The translations under genes were made by a program, and so were the position numbers. From Xanthocytophaga flava (lineage in GTDB: Bacteria; Bacteroidota; Bacteroidia; Cytophagales; 172606-1): 64,000 bases of DNA. How positions within the stretch are numbered: position 1 is the first letter of the stretch; each line of letters begins with the position of its first letter. The stretch spans positions 30,420-94,419 of the forward strand of contig NZ_JASJOR010000035.1 in NCBI RefSeq assembly GCF_030068545.1, in the 5' to 3' direction. A model generated the notes under the pieces. It was given only the letters and a program-made list of their open reading frames with translations, searched no databases and was not told the DNA's origin. Positions 16,808 through 28,000 of the stretch are shown here, piece by piece.

Positions 16808-17758
16808 ATGGGTATTGTAACATTAACCTTAAATCCAGCCATTGATAAAAGTACAAGTATTGACAGGCTGGTACCAGAACATAAATTACGTTGTGAAAAC
16901 CCTAAGTTTGAAGCAGGTGGTGGAGGAATCAATGTATCAAAAGCGATACATAAACTAGGAGGAGATAGTCTGGCTATTTTTCCGGCTGGTGGTCCGGCGG
17001 GTACTCTTCTGATTGATCTCCTACAGGAGGATAAAATTACCTGCAAGTCTGTTCCAACAGAACAGTGGACGCGGGAAAACTTTATTGTGGTAGAACACTC
17101 AACAAATGCACAATATCGTTTCGGAATGCCAGGTCCTCAACTCTCAGAAATAGAAGCTCAGTCATGTCTGGAAGCCATTAAGGAAGCTAAACCTGAGTAT
17201 CTGGTGGCAAGTGGTAGCCTGCCTCCCGGATTGCCTGTTGACTTCTATGCCAGAGTAGCAAAGGTAGCAAAAGAAATAAACGCACGCCTGATTCTGGATA
17301 CCTCTGGAGAACCGCTGAAACTGGCAGCTAATGAAGGTGTATTCTTACTTAAACCTAATGTGGGCGAACTTAGTAAAATGGTAGGCGTAGAGACGCTGGA
17401 AACAGATGATGTAGATGATGCAGCAAAAGAAATAATAAATCGGGGAGATTGCGGAATTGTAGTTGTATCTATGGGACCTGCTGGTGCGCTTCTAGTCACC
17501 AAAGACGGACATGAACACATACCAGCTCCCACTGTTTTGAAGAAAAGTACGGTTGGAGCAGGAGATAGTATGGTTGCAGGTATGACATGGAGCCTCGCGA
17601 ATGGCAAGACACCTCAGGAGATGGTTCGCATGGGAGTTGCCTGTGGATCTGCAGCTACTATGAATTCCGGAACCCAGTTATTTAAAGTAGAAGATGTGCA
17701 CAAGCTATATGACTGGATCTGCACATATAGTGCCCGTTATACTCATACAAGTATCTGA
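16808..17758 (+). CDS. pfkB: 6-phosphofructokinase, Pfk-2 (PfkB) type
   Basis: A ribokinase-fold sugar kinase that phosphorylates fructose 6-phosphate. The ATG at 16808 (MGIVTLTLNPAID) is chosen over the longer GTG frame from 16742 because it matches family N-termini. Motifs are FEAGGGGINVSKAIHKLGG, the KPN block, and the catalytic VGAGDSMVAG. The segments AIFPAGG, YRFGMPGP and CGSAATMNSGT closely follow E. coli Pfk-2 rather than fructose-1-phosphate or tagatose kinases, although substrate cannot be proved here. A strong terminator follows. Confidence 0.88.
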   Translation: MGIVTLTLNPAIDKSTSIDRLVPEHKLRCENPKFEAGGGGINVSKAIHKLGGDSLAIFPAGGPAGTLLIDLLQEDKITCKSVPTEQWTRENFIVVEHSTNAQYRFGMPGPQLSEIEAQSCLEAIKEAKPEYLVASGSLPPGLPVDFYARVAKVAKEINARLILDTSGEPLKLAANEGVFLLKPNVGELSKMVGVETLETDDVDDAAKEIINRGDCGIVVVSMGPAGALLVTKDGHEHIPAPTVLKKSTVGAGDSMVAGMTWSLANGKTPQEMVRMGVACGSAATMNSGTQLFKVEDVHKLYDWICTYSARYTHTSI

Positions 17759-17782
17759 AAAGATAATTATTGAAAACATGAC

Positions 17783-17817
17783 AAAACCTTTTAGCTTCTA
17801 TGCCAAAAGGTTTTTTT
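17783..17817 (+). terminator. Terminator after pfkB
   Basis: AAAACCTTTT pairs with AAAAGGTTTT across a 12-base loop, followed by more T residues. It lies 25 bp after the stop codon. Confidence 0.85.
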
Positions 17818-18001
17818 ATTTAAAATACTTACTCTTTAAATCTTGCTTTTCGTTATAAAGTCAAGTCTCCATTTTATTCGAATAGGATCAATCTACTTTG
17901 GAAAAGTTTTATACAACTAAGAAAACATAATAGTATTTTTAAAATAAAAGATTTACATTTACTAATGTAACTATGACTTGTCCTATATTTTCCTACCAAT
18001 T

Positions 18002-18607
18002 ATGTCAAAGCAGGTGCTTCAACAACAGGATGGAATACTCTGGAACCAATTCCGGGCAGGTGAGCTAACTGCTTTTACGGAATTGTATAACAACTATGTA
18101 CAAACATTGTACAATTATGGCAAGCGTTTCACTCCTGACAAAGCATTAATAGAAGATTCTATTCAGGATCTGTTTATTGAATTATGGAATAAGAAAGATC
18201 ACCTAAGTGACACTGACTCTCCTAAGTACTTCCTGATGAAATCACTTAGAAATAAGATGCTGCGGAAACTGGAGCGAGAACACAAATACATACTCAATAA
18301 CCTTTCGGAAGATTACGATTTTGAAGTAGAACTTTCGTACGAGTTCTCTCTGGTTTCTGAACAAGCTTCTATTGAGCAACGACAACACCTGCAACAAGCT
18401 CTGCAACAACTAACCAAACGCCAGCGAGAGGTCATTTTTCTTAAGTTTTATGAGAATCTCTCTTATGAAGAGATTGCATCCCTTATGGCTATTGAATTAC
18501 GTTCTGTATATAATCTGGTTTCAAAAGCTATTGATGTTATTAAGCGTTATATAAGTCGGTTATTTTTGATACTTGTATTTCTCATTTTTTCTCCATCATT
18601 TGAATAA
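18002..18607 (+). CDS. ECF RNA polymerase sigma factor (FecI-like, Bacteroidota type)
   Basis: The 201-residue protein has a sigma region 2 (FTELYNNYVQTLYNYGKRF, then IQDLFIELWNKKD) and a region 4 helix-turn-helix (LTKRQREVIFLKFYENLSYE then EIASLM). The ATG at 18002 is preferred to the upstream TTG. A hydrophobic C-terminal tail (LFLILVFLIFSPSF) is unusual for a sigma factor and might tether it to the membrane. The FecR, SusC and SusD genes downstream indicate that it controls that outer-membrane uptake locus. Confidence 0.9.
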   Translation: MSKQVLQQQDGILWNQFRAGELTAFTELYNNYVQTLYNYGKRFTPDKALIEDSIQDLFIELWNKKDHLSDTDSPKYFLMKSLRNKMLRKLEREHKYILNNLSEDYDFEVELSYEFSLVSEQASIEQRQHLQQALQQLTKRQREVIFLKFYENLSYEEIASLMAIELRSVYNLVSKAIDVIKRYISRLFLILVFLIFSPSFE

Positions 18608-18713
18608 CCCCCTCTTATTTCTCTATTCCTGTCTTTTCAAATGAAAAGCATGCATTCTTTCAGAAACCAGATTAGCTGATAGGCATTTGGACTAGAAAAA
18701 AACTATTGGATAA

Positions 18714-18737
18714 TTTTTTGAAAAAATTTTCAAAAAA
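18714..18737. repeat. AT-only inverted repeat upstream of fecR
   Basis: TTTTTTGAAAA and TTTTCAAAAAA form a perfect 11-bp inverted repeat with a 2-base centre, between the sigma gene and fecR. It could be an attenuating stem or a promoter element. Nothing further supports either. Confidence 0.4.
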
Positions 18738-18814
18738 AATGATGAAGTTTTAGTGTCCCATGTATTATGTGTATATAAGACAATTATTTTTATCAATAAT
18801 CCTCTTCACTCTAT

Positions 18815-19843
18815 ATGGATTATCTACACTATACAGCTCTGGACTTTGCGCTAGATGAACATTTTCAGAAATGGATTCTATGCCCTGATGAGGAAACTGA
18901 TTTATTCTGGGATAGATGGCAACTTCAACACCCTGAAAAAAAAATAGAATTAGAAGAAGCTCGCCAGACAATCCATGCTCTTCAATTCAAAACTGATCTG
19001 TTGTTAGAGGAGCAACGACATCGTATGTTTCAAAACATACTTATTAGTATACGAAAGAAGGAGCAGATACTCCCTTTAGTTAAAGAGGAGAAGACAATAA
19101 TCTGGTATACAAACTGGAAACGTATTGCGGCAGGTCTGCTTATAGGAACTTTTGCATTTTCTGCGATTTCCTATTGGTATTTAAATCAACATATCTATTA
19201 CAATACACAATATGGCGAGATAAAGACAATTACACTACCAGATCAAACAAAAGTCACACTCAATGCTCACTCAACATTGCACTTTGAACGCAACTGGCAA
19301 TCTGATAAACCCCGTGAAGTATGGCTGGAGGGAGAAGCATTCTTTGAAGTCTCCAAAAAGACACCTCGTGATCCGGCAGCCAGATTTCAGGTGCATACAG
19401 ATGATCTTACAGTCGAAGTACTGGGAACAAAGTTTAATGTCAATCAACATGAACACCTGACAGCCGTCAGCCTTAATGAAGGTAAGATCCAACTCAAGCT
19501 TGAAACACCTAAACCTTCAAAGGATATTCTAATGTCTCCTGGTGAGATGGTGAAGTTCTCTGAAACCAATCAAAAAATAGAGAAGATTGCTATCCAGGCA
19601 GAGAATCAAAGTTCCTGGACAAAAAACTTTTGGGTGTTAACAAACACTTCATTAGCAGAAATAGCGAAACGTATTGAAACAACTTATGGATACGAAGTCT
19701 TCATTACCAATGAACAACTCTTATCCGAAAGTATAACCGGCGTATTACCAACACACAATATTAAAAATCTTCTTGATGTATTATCCACCACATACAATGT
19801 TAAAATCCAGATTACTAATAACCGGATAACCATCTCGAAATAG
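18815..19843 (+). CDS. FecR-family anti-sigma factor
   Basis: The protein spans the inner membrane and relays a signal from the TonB-dependent receptor to the ECF sigma factor. It has an N-terminal cytoplasmic sigma-binding part, one transmembrane helix near residues 103-125 (AAGLLIGTFAFSAISYWYL), a periplasmic FecR domain (YGEIKTITLPDQTKVTLNAH then WLEGEAFFEVSK) and a C-terminal DUF4974/STN-like segment ending VKIQITNNRITI. Length of 342 residues is typical. It is flanked by the sigma factor and the SusC gene. Confidence 0.93.
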   Translation: MDYLHYTALDFALDEHFQKWILCPDEETDLFWDRWQLQHPEKKIELEEARQTIHALQFKTDLLLEEQRHRMFQNILISIRKKEQILPLVKEEKTIIWYTNWKRIAAGLLIGTFAFSAISYWYLNQHIYYNTQYGEIKTITLPDQTKVTLNAHSTLHFERNWQSDKPREVWLEGEAFFEVSKKTPRDPAARFQVHTDDLTVEVLGTKFNVNQHEHLTAVSLNEGKIQLKLETPKPSKDILMSPGEMVKFSETNQKIEKIAIQAENQSSWTKNFWVLTNTSLAEIAKRIETTYGYEVFITNEQLLSESITGVLPTHNIKNLLDVLSTTYNVKIQITNNRITISK

Positions 19844-19874
19844 TTCCCCTACTTTTTAAAAACAAATGTGTTCC

Positions 19875-22800
19875 ATGAAAAACAACCGCTACCATCTTTT
19901 CCTTGGCACAGTACTCCTATCCGGATCTGTGTACTTATCAGGATTTGCACAGAGCTTGGCTGCTGTCCAGATTCCGAGACCAACCTTAGAAAAATCTGAA
20001 CCTGCAGCCCAGTCCCTGATACAGGTTCTGGGAGAACTGGAAAACAAGTATGACGTCCATTTTACGTACAAAAATACTGTACTGGAAAACAAGACTGTCA
20101 AAGCTTTTTCTTCTTCCTCACATGAACTAGGCAAGATTCTGGATCAACTACTGACCCCTCAAGGTCTGAAGTACAAACGGATCGATAACATCTATGTGAT
20201 TTATGCTCCGGAAGAAAAAGTTAACTTCAAGCTGATTAAGCATATTTCCAGAGAATCAGAGCACGACAATGCAATAGTCTCTAATCAAATCAATACTATC
20301 GCATTACCTAAAGCAGAAAAGTTGCAAAACCTTCTGAATGCTCAGGAAATTACAGTAAGTGGCAAAGTTTCTGGCGAAAGTGGTGATGCAATGCCAGGAG
20401 TGAGTGTATCTATCAAAGGAACAACCAAAGGTACTACCACTAATGGAGAGGGACGTTATACATTAGGTGGTGTACCAGAAAACGGAGTATTGGTATTCTC
20501 GTCCATTGGGTATACAACAGAAGAAATGCAGGTCAGTAATCGCACAATTATAGATGTACAGCTAAAACCAGATCTACAAGCACTTAGTGAAGTAGTGGTA
20601 GTAGGCTATGGCACTCAGAAGAAAACCTCTGTGACAGGTGCCATATCCAGTGTATCTTCTAAAGAGATTGCAGCATTACCTGTACCTAGCGTGGAACAAG
20701 CCATCCAAGGACGGGTTGCAGGTGCCATCGTAACAAACAATGGTGCACCCGGTGAGGCGCCTCTGGTACGTATTCGAGGTATCAGCTCTATTAACTTTGC
20801 ATCTAATCCTCTGTATGTAGTAGATGGAATTATTAATGTGGATAATTTTAATAATTTCGATTCAAAAGATATAGAGTCTGTAGAAGTGCTAAAAGACGCA
20901 AACTCTGCTGCTATTTATGGTTCCAGAGCAGCAGCAGGCGTTGTGTTGATTACAACCAAAAAAGGAACAAGAGATGGAAATATTCATGTTAAACTAGATT
21001 CCTATATTGGTGTACAAAAAGCATGGAATAAGCTTGATCTTTTAAATCGGGATCAGTATTTACAGTATGGAACGGCTTTATTATCAAATGCAGGAGCAGC
21101 CCTTCCTCCTCGTTTTTCGGCCATGAATGATCCAATTTATGCAGGTGCCTCTCAAACCTTTGCTCAAACAGATACAGATTGGCAGGATGCACTCTTTCAG
21201 ACAGCAACTATTACACAGAATAACTTGTCTGTATCCGGAGGAAATGAAAAATCTCGTTTCTATTCTTCCGCAGGTTATTTTAGTCAGGCGGGTATCATGA
21301 AAGGGACAGGATATGACCGGTATAATTTCCGTATAAATTCTGATCATCAAGTATTGAAGGGGATAAGTTTTGGTCAAACATTACTGGTTTCTTATGGCTA
21401 TCAACGCAAAGAACAAAATGCGGGTGGCCGTACACAAGTCCAGAATATGATTCGTATGACACCTTATATACCTTTATATAATCCAACAAATATTGGTGGC
21501 TATGGAGGTAATACAGGTGCAGATGGTTCTGACCCCCAAAACCCTGTCCGTGCAGCATTACAAGATCTGGACCAAGTTACCTCAGTGAGAGTATTGGGTT
21601 CGTTATTTCTTGATGTCTCTCTTACTTCCTGGCTAAAATACCGCTTTAATGTAGGAGTAAACTACCAGACTTCTCGCGAATATATCTATCAGCCTATCTA
21701 CTCAGAGGGATTCAATAGTAGAACTCTAGCTGTTTTAAATGATAATCGTAATAATAGCTTTTCTCCAATATATACTAATCAGTTGACGTTTGAGAAAACA
21801 ATTGGAGAACATTCTATCAATGCATTGGGTGTTATTGAATACCAAACAGGCAGATCCGTATCTTTAAATGCAACAGGTAAAGCATCATCCAATGAGATTA
21901 AAGAATTTGATGGATTGAGCAACCAAAGTTTTACAGCTTTACGTGATGAACGAGCGATCTATTCATACATTGGCCGACTAAATTATGAGTATGCTAACAA
22001 ATATATTTTGAGTGCCTCTATTCGTCGGGATGGTGCCTCACAATTTGCGCCAGGTAATAAGTTTGGAAGTTTTCCATCCATAGGGTTAGGCTGGAGAATC
22101 AGCGAGGAAAACTTCATGAAAAATATTCCATTTATCTCCGAACTGAAAGTACGGGGTAGTTATGGATCACTTGGCTATATCCCAGGTAATTATCTATGGC
22201 AGACAACAGTATCTTCTAATACAGGTGCAGATTTAGGCAATGTTAGTACACAAGGGTCTTTTTATGATAAGTTAGCAAATAAGGACCTGGAATGGGAAAT
22301 TACTAAAATGACCAATATAGGCATTGATGCAGGTTTGCTTAATAATAGAATAACTTTCTCAGCTGAATATTATGTTCGTAACACAGATAATCTCATTCTG
22401 GAAGTAACTCCTGCGGTATCAACAGGCTATTCCAATCCTACTAGTGCCAATGTAGGCAAGATGAAAAACTGGGGATATGAATTTCAGGGCAGTTATAATC
22501 AATCACAAGGTGAGTTTAAATGGAATATTTCAGCAAACATAGGTGTGGCTAAAAACGAAGTAAAAGCGTTAGATACTCCTACAAGCGTCTTGGATAGAGG
22601 AGCATTACAGGATTATGGAAATACATCTATCACACGTACTGAAGCTGGACACCCTGTACAGTCATTCTATGGCTGGGTAACGGATGGTATCTTTCAAAAT
22701 ACAGCTGAAATCATAGGATCTGATAATAAACCTAGTGCACCTGTTCAGAGCCTTCCACTCAATAACGATGGAACTGTAAATCTTACTGAATATAATAAAG

Positions 22801-23426
22801 CGGATAATAAGAGTAAATATACCCGGCCTGGAGATATCCGGTTCAAAGATATAAATCAGGATGGTCAGATTACAGATGCAGATAGAACCTATTTGGGAAG
22901 CTTTTTACCAAAATTTACATATGGTCTTAATTTCTCTGCTAATTACAAAGGATTTGACCTAAGCATGTTCTTTCAGGGAGTACAAGGCAACAAAATTTAT
23001 AATGGAACCCGAGTATTAACTGAGGGCATGATAAGATTGTTTAACTCGAGTACCACTGTTTTGAATGCATGGACTCCAGAGAATACCAATACCGATATAC
23101 CACGGGCAGTTAATGGTGATCCTAATTCCAATAACAGAACGTCTGATCGGTTTATCGAAAATGGATCTTATCTGAGACTTAAAAGTTTAAATATTGGGTA
23201 TACCCTGCCAGCTGATGTACTAAAATCTATTACCAAGGGAAATCTGAACAATTTCCGGATATATATATCCTCTCAAAACCTGCTAACATTCACTAAATAC
23301 AAAGGATATGATCCAGAGGTTGGTTCAAGACTTAATGTGAACAATGGAAGTTTGGTACAAGGAATTGATTATGGCCAATTTCCACAGGCACGTACTTTGA
23401 TTATTGGCTTACAGGTAGGATTCTGA
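19875..23426 (+). CDS. SusC/RagA-type TonB-dependent outer-membrane transporter
   Basis: This 1183-residue outer-membrane receptor imports large nutrients with the SusD-like lipoprotein encoded next. The ATG at 19875 starts a signal peptide (MKNNRYHLFLGTVLLSGSVY). Then come an STN domain (about residues 45-115), a carboxypeptidase-regulatory-like domain (ITVSGKVSGESGDAMPGVSV), a plug domain with the SusC signature VVVGYGTQKKTSVTGAIS and NPLYVVDGI, and a C-terminal barrel. The STN domain marks it as a transducing receptor that signals through FecR to the sigma factor upstream. The substrate is unknown; no glycoside hydrolase is nearby. Confidence 0.95.
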   Translation: MKNNRYHLFLGTVLLSGSVYLSGFAQSLAAVQIPRPTLEKSEPAAQSLIQVLGELENKYDVHFTYKNTVLENKTVKAFSSSSHELGKILDQLLTPQGLKYKRIDNIYVIYAPEEKVNFKLIKHISRESEHDNAIVSNQINTIALPKAEKLQNLLNAQEITVSGKVSGESGDAMPGVSVSIKGTTKGTTTNGEGRYTLGGVPENGVLVFSSIGYTTEEMQVSNRTIIDVQLKPDLQALSEVVVVGYGTQKKTSVTGAISSVSSKEIAALPVPSVEQAIQGRVAGAIVTNNGAPGEAPLVRIRGISSINFASNPLYVVDGIINVDNFNNFDSKDIESVEVLKDANSAAIYGSRAAAGVVLITTKKGTRDGNIHVKLDSYIGVQKAWNKLDLLNRDQYLQYGTALLSNAGAALPPRFSAMNDPIYAGASQTFAQTDTDWQDALFQTATITQNNLSVSGGNEKSRFYSSAGYFSQAGIMKGTGYDRYNFRINSDHQVLKGISFGQTLLVSYGYQRKEQNAGGRTQVQNMIRMTPYIPLYNPTNIGGYGGNTGADGSDPQNPVRAALQDLDQVTSVRVLGSLFLDVSLTSWLKYRFNVGVNYQTSREYIYQPIYSEGFNSRTLAVLNDNRNNSFSPIYTNQLTFEKTIGEHSINALGVIEYQTGRSVSLNATGKASSNEIKEFDGLSNQSFTALRDERAIYSYIGRLNYEYANKYILSASIRRDGASQFAPGNKFGSFPSIGLGWRISEENFMKNIPFISELKVRGSYGSLGYIPGNYLWQTTVSSNTGADLGNVSTQGSFYDKLANKDLEWEITKMTNIGIDAGLLNNRITFSAEYYVRNTDNLILEVTPAVSTGYSNPTSANVGKMKNWGYEFQGSYNQSQGEFKWNISANIGVAKNEVKALDTPTSVLDRGALQDYGNTSITRTEAGHPVQSFYGWVTDGIFQNTAEIIGSDNKPSAPVQSLPLNNDGTVNLTEYNKADNKSKYTRPGDIRFKDINQDGQITDADRTYLGSFLPKFTYGLNFSANYKGFDLSMFFQGVQGNKIYNGTRVLTEGMIRLFNSSTTVLNAWTPENTNTDIPRAVNGDPNSNNRTSDRFIENGSYLRLKSLNIGYTLPADVLKSITKGNLNNFRIYISSQNLLTFTKYKGYDPEVGSRLNVNNGSLVQGIDYGQFPQARTLIIGLQVGF

Positions 23427-23459
23427 TTATTATTTATGATATTTCAAAGACTTTGTTAT

Positions 23460-24992
23460 ATGAAAAACGTAATAAGAAAAGTTAGTTTGGTTTTAATTAT
23501 GATGTTAGGTGCCTGCAGTGAGGATCTACTGAATAAACAAAATCCTAATGGCAGCACACCAGACAGATATTATACCAATGAGATTGAACTTACTACTGGT
23601 GTAAATGGAATATATGCCATGGTACAAAGTGGGCGTCTTACAGGCCGTGAATGGTTTTTTCTGCATGATTTGCGTTCGGATGATGTTGCCACAGGAGGGG
23701 GTCAATTGGAAGGAGCCCGAAATCAGATTCTGACAGGGTCACTTCAAACCAGTAATGGTGTAATGACAGATGTTTGGAAAGGGTATTACCGGACCATACA
23801 CAGAGCAAATTCTGTGATTGATGGATCAGTAAACACACAAAATATCACGGATGAACGCAAAAATCGACTATTAGGAGAAGCCAGGTTTTTAAGAGCATGG
23901 GCTTATTCTGAATTGGTGGCTTTCTGGGGTGCGGTTCCTTTGTATAAAAATACGGTACAGTCACTTTTAGAGTCTGAAGCACGTACTCCTGTAGATGAGG
24001 TTTACCAGTTTATTATCGAGGAGTTAAAAGCGATACAAGCTGTACTTCCAGCTTCCTATTCTGGCGCAGATGTAGGAAGAGTAACCAAAGGTGCAGCACA
24101 AGCCTTACTAGGAAGGGTATTAATGACTACAGGAGATTACGCAGGTGCCAAAACAGAACTTGAAAAAGTTAAAGATTCAGGTCTCTATGCACTGGTAGCC
24201 AACTACTCAGATAACTTTAAAGAAGAGACAGGTTTTAATAAAGAATCTATCTTTGAAATTGGTTTTCAAAATGATGGCTTTAACTGGGATTATGATGGTA
24301 ATGGAACAGGAAATGAAGGTAATAGCCGTACACAAGAATATTCAGCAATTGGTTGGCGAAACCTTATTCCTTCAGATGCATTACTAGCTGATTATGAACG
24401 CACCAGCAAAGGAGACGCCAAAAATGATCCTCGCTTTAGTGACACATTTTATCGGATAGGGGACAAATTTAATAATGATGCAACCACCTTAACAGACGTT
24501 TTGGTACAAGGTAACTTATCCAACTTTGAGGGAGGAAAAGAGAAAATCAGTTGGAAAAAGTATACCAGCATGTATAAAAATAATCTTACTTTCTATACAG
24601 GACCTATGAATATGCGGATTATCCGCTATGCAGAAGTATTGCTGATGTTGGCCGAATGTGAAAATGAGGTGGGTACTTCCACTGCTGCAATTGGGTATCT
24701 TAATGAGATACGTAGCAGAGCTAGTGTGAACATGCCAGATTATCCTACTACCAACTATCCTGTAAATAGCAAAGCGGAAATCTTCCGTGCTATTCAGCAT
24801 GAGAAGCGAGTAGAATTAGCTGGAGAGCAAATCCGGAACAGAGACATTCTACGTTGGAGAAAACAAGGGAAACTCACTTCTGAACCGATTAGCTACTTCC
24901 AAGCTAACAAATATGAGTTGCTGCCTATTCCTCAGGAAGAGTTTTCAACCAATGCCAGTCTGAAACCAACAGATCAGAATCCGGGCTATTAA
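23460..24992 (+). CDS. SusD/RagB-like outer-membrane lipoprotein
   Basis: This is the surface substrate-binding partner of the SusC transporter. The ATG at 23460 begins a lipoprotein signal peptide with Cys at LGACSEDLL; the longer frame from 23436 would spoil it. Family features include KQNPNGSTPDRYYTN near the start, a helical TPR-like core (LLGEARFLRAWAYSELVAFW), and the C-terminal RAIQHEKRVELAGEQIRNRD block before a NPGY end. Length of 510 residues is typical. It lies 33 bp after the SusC stop and ends at a strong terminator. Confidence 0.94.
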   Translation: MKNVIRKVSLVLIMMLGACSEDLLNKQNPNGSTPDRYYTNEIELTTGVNGIYAMVQSGRLTGREWFFLHDLRSDDVATGGGQLEGARNQILTGSLQTSNGVMTDVWKGYYRTIHRANSVIDGSVNTQNITDERKNRLLGEARFLRAWAYSELVAFWGAVPLYKNTVQSLLESEARTPVDEVYQFIIEELKAIQAVLPASYSGADVGRVTKGAAQALLGRVLMTTGDYAGAKTELEKVKDSGLYALVANYSDNFKEETGFNKESIFEIGFQNDGFNWDYDGNGTGNEGNSRTQEYSAIGWRNLIPSDALLADYERTSKGDAKNDPRFSDTFYRIGDKFNNDATTLTDVLVQGNLSNFEGGKEKISWKKYTSMYKNNLTFYTGPMNMRIIRYAEVLLMLAECENEVGTSTAAIGYLNEIRSRASVNMPDYPTTNYPVNSKAEIFRAIQHEKRVELAGEQIRNRDILRWRKQGKLTSEPISYFQANKYELLPIPQEEFSTNASLKPTDQNPGY

Positions 24993-25016
24993 TACAGAAA
25001 GCATTTTCTACTGTTC

Positions 25017-25051
25017 AGGCCCCTTCATTGTATGAATGATGGGGCCTTTTT
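25017..25051 (+). terminator. Terminator after the SusD-like gene
   Basis: AGGCCCC pairs with GGGGCCT, with a further inner stem TTCAT/ATGAA, followed by five T. An in-frame ATG at 25032 lies in the loop, which argues against that start for the next gene. Confidence 0.9.
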
Positions 25052-25073
25052 GTTGATTCTAACCACTACTCTT

Positions 25074-28000
25074 ATGAATATAACCCAAATCTGTGTTTGG
25101 ATACTGTGCTTGGGGGGATTACTGGGATGTAATTCTCCCCAAAAAAACACTCTATTTACACTACTACCTTCTGATCATACAGGTATCACCTTCACTAATC
25201 AGATAATGGAAAGTGATACATTTAATGCACTACGGTTTGAGTATATTTACAATGGTGGTGGAGTAGGAGTTGGAGATATAAACAATGATGGACTTCAGGA
25301 TATATTCTTTGCAGGTAATATGGTTTCCAGCAAACTATATCTTAACAAAGGCGATTTTCATTTTGAAGATATTACCGAAAAAGCCCATATAAATACCAGC
25401 TATTGGTGTACAGGTGTAGCTATGATTGATTTGAATCAGGATGGCTTATTAGACATTTATGTTTCCACTATACATCCTGATAAAGATAAAAAAGTACCAA
25501 ACTTATTTTTCCTCAATAAAGGTATTGATGCAAAAGGCAATGTCATCTTCGATGAAGTTGCCAGTCAGATAGGTCTGGCAGATAGCAGTTATTCTACTCA
25601 GGCAGCCTTTCTGGATTATGACCGGGATGGCGATCTGGATATGTATCTGCTCACTAATTCCTCACATGAGAATTACGATCGGAACCAGGCTGTAGGACAA
25701 CATACAGATGGTAGCGGAAAAAGTGTAGACAAGTTGTTTAGAAATGAAGGAATCGGTACCAACGGACTACCCAATTTTAAAGATATTTCTAAAGAAAGTG
25801 GTATTCAGACAGAAGGATGGGGATTGGGGATTGTTGTTAACGATATTAACCGGGATGGCTATCCGGATATCTATTGCGCAAACGATTTTCTTTCCAATGA
25901 TCATCTGTGGATTAATAACTGCAATGGCACCTTCTCTAATCAGGCAAAGAAATCTTTCAAACATACAGAACACAATGGTATGGGAATGGATATTGCCGAC
26001 ATCAACAACGATGGTCTCAATGACATAGTTGTGATGGATATGATGCCAGAAGATAATCTACGTCAGAAAACAATGTTCTCTACAACCGGATATGATCGTT
26101 TCTTTCTTAACCGAAGACAAAATTACCAGAATCAACATATACGAAACGTCTTACAACTAAACAATGGTAATGGTACCTTTAGTGATATTGGCTATCTGGC
26201 TGGTATATATGCTACCGACTGGAGTTGGAGTAGCCTGTTGGCCGACTTCGATAATGATGGATATCGCGACTTATTAATCACAAATGGATATCGGAAAGAC
26301 ATCACAGATCTGGATTTTGTAAGTTACAGTAGGGACGCCTCTTTATTTGGAACAGATGAAGCCCGTATAAAAAATGCGATTAAAGCTGTTAAAGGTTTGG
26401 AAGGTGTTAAAAAGCCTAACTGCATCTTCCACAACAATGGTGATCTGACATTTACCAATCTCGCTAGTGAGTGGGGACTGGACCAGCCTTCTTATTCCAA
26501 TGGAGCCGCCTATGCGGATTTTGACAATGATGGAGATCTGGATCTGGTAATGAATAATATCGATGAGGAGGCCTTTGTCTATCGCAACAATGTGGTTCAA
26601 CTACAAAAAGAAACTTCTATCCCTAATACAAACCATTTTTTAAGAATACGCCTTCAAGGAGAGAAACCCAATACGTCGGGGCTAGGAGCCAAGGTATGGG
26701 TTTACTACGATGGTAAAATACAATATACAGAACACGAGATCCAAAGAGGTTATAAATCAACCATCGAAGATTATGAGCATTTTGGCATGGGAAAAGCTAC
26801 AAAAGTTGACTCTTTGGTGGTGGTCTGGCAAAGTGGTAACAGGCAACATTTGGGCCCTCTCTCAACAGATCAGGTAATCACTCTTCAGGAAAAAAATGCG
26901 CACAAACAATCCGTCAAATCATCTATAACACAATCTATTCTTTTCGAAGAAACCCATTCAATTACATACAAACACCAGGAAACTGACTTTCCTGATTTTA
27001 AGTATGGACAAGCTTTATTATCTCACAAACACTCTCAACAAGGTCCATCTATTGCTGTTGGGGATGTGAATGGTGACGACTTAGATGATTTTATCATTGG
27101 TGGCTCTGCCAATGATCATGCAACTATCTTTTTACAAACAACAGATCATCAGTTCAAACAGCAGTCTTTGCCCAACAAAACTTCAGAAGATACAGGTATC
27201 TTGCTTTTTGATGCAGACAATGACGGAGACAATGACCTCTATTGTGTAAGTGGGAGTAGTGAATTTGGCAAAGAAATCTATTCGTATCAAGACAGGTTTT
27301 ATCGCAATAATGGCAAAGGAATATTTACACTTGATAGTACTGCTCTCTCTAAAACAGAAAGCAGTGGTAGCTGTGTGGTAGCCTGTGATTATGATAAGGA
27401 TGGAGATTTGGACCTGTTTGTAGGAGGAAGAGTTACGCCAACCCAATACCCAATCCCCCCTTTGAGTTATTTGCTGCAAAATGATGGAAAAGGTCATTTT
27501 GTAAACAACACCCAAAAACTATGTCCGGAACTGAAAAAACCAGGAATGGTTACTTCAGCTCTCTGGACTGATTACGATAATGATGGATGGACGGATCTGA
27601 TTGTAACAGGTGAGTTTATGCCTATTACATTCTTCCACAATAAACAAGGACAGCGATTTGAAAAATCTGAACTACCTAATTCCGGAGGCTGGTGGAACAG
27701 TATTACAGGAGGCGATTTTGACAACGATGGAGATATAGATTATGTAGCAGGGAACCTTGGCAAGAATTCATTATTTCAGGCATCAGAGAAATATCCTGTC
27801 TGTGTGTATGCCAAAGACTTCGATCAGAATGGGACTATGGACCCTGTACTTTGCAGATATATTGATGGCAAAGAATATATCTCTCATCCACGTGAGACGT
27901 TAACAGATCAGATTGTAAGTTTTCGTAAAACGCTAACAAGTTATGCGTTATATGGGAAGTCTACTTTTACGGAATTGTTTGATTCAGAAAAACTGAAAGA

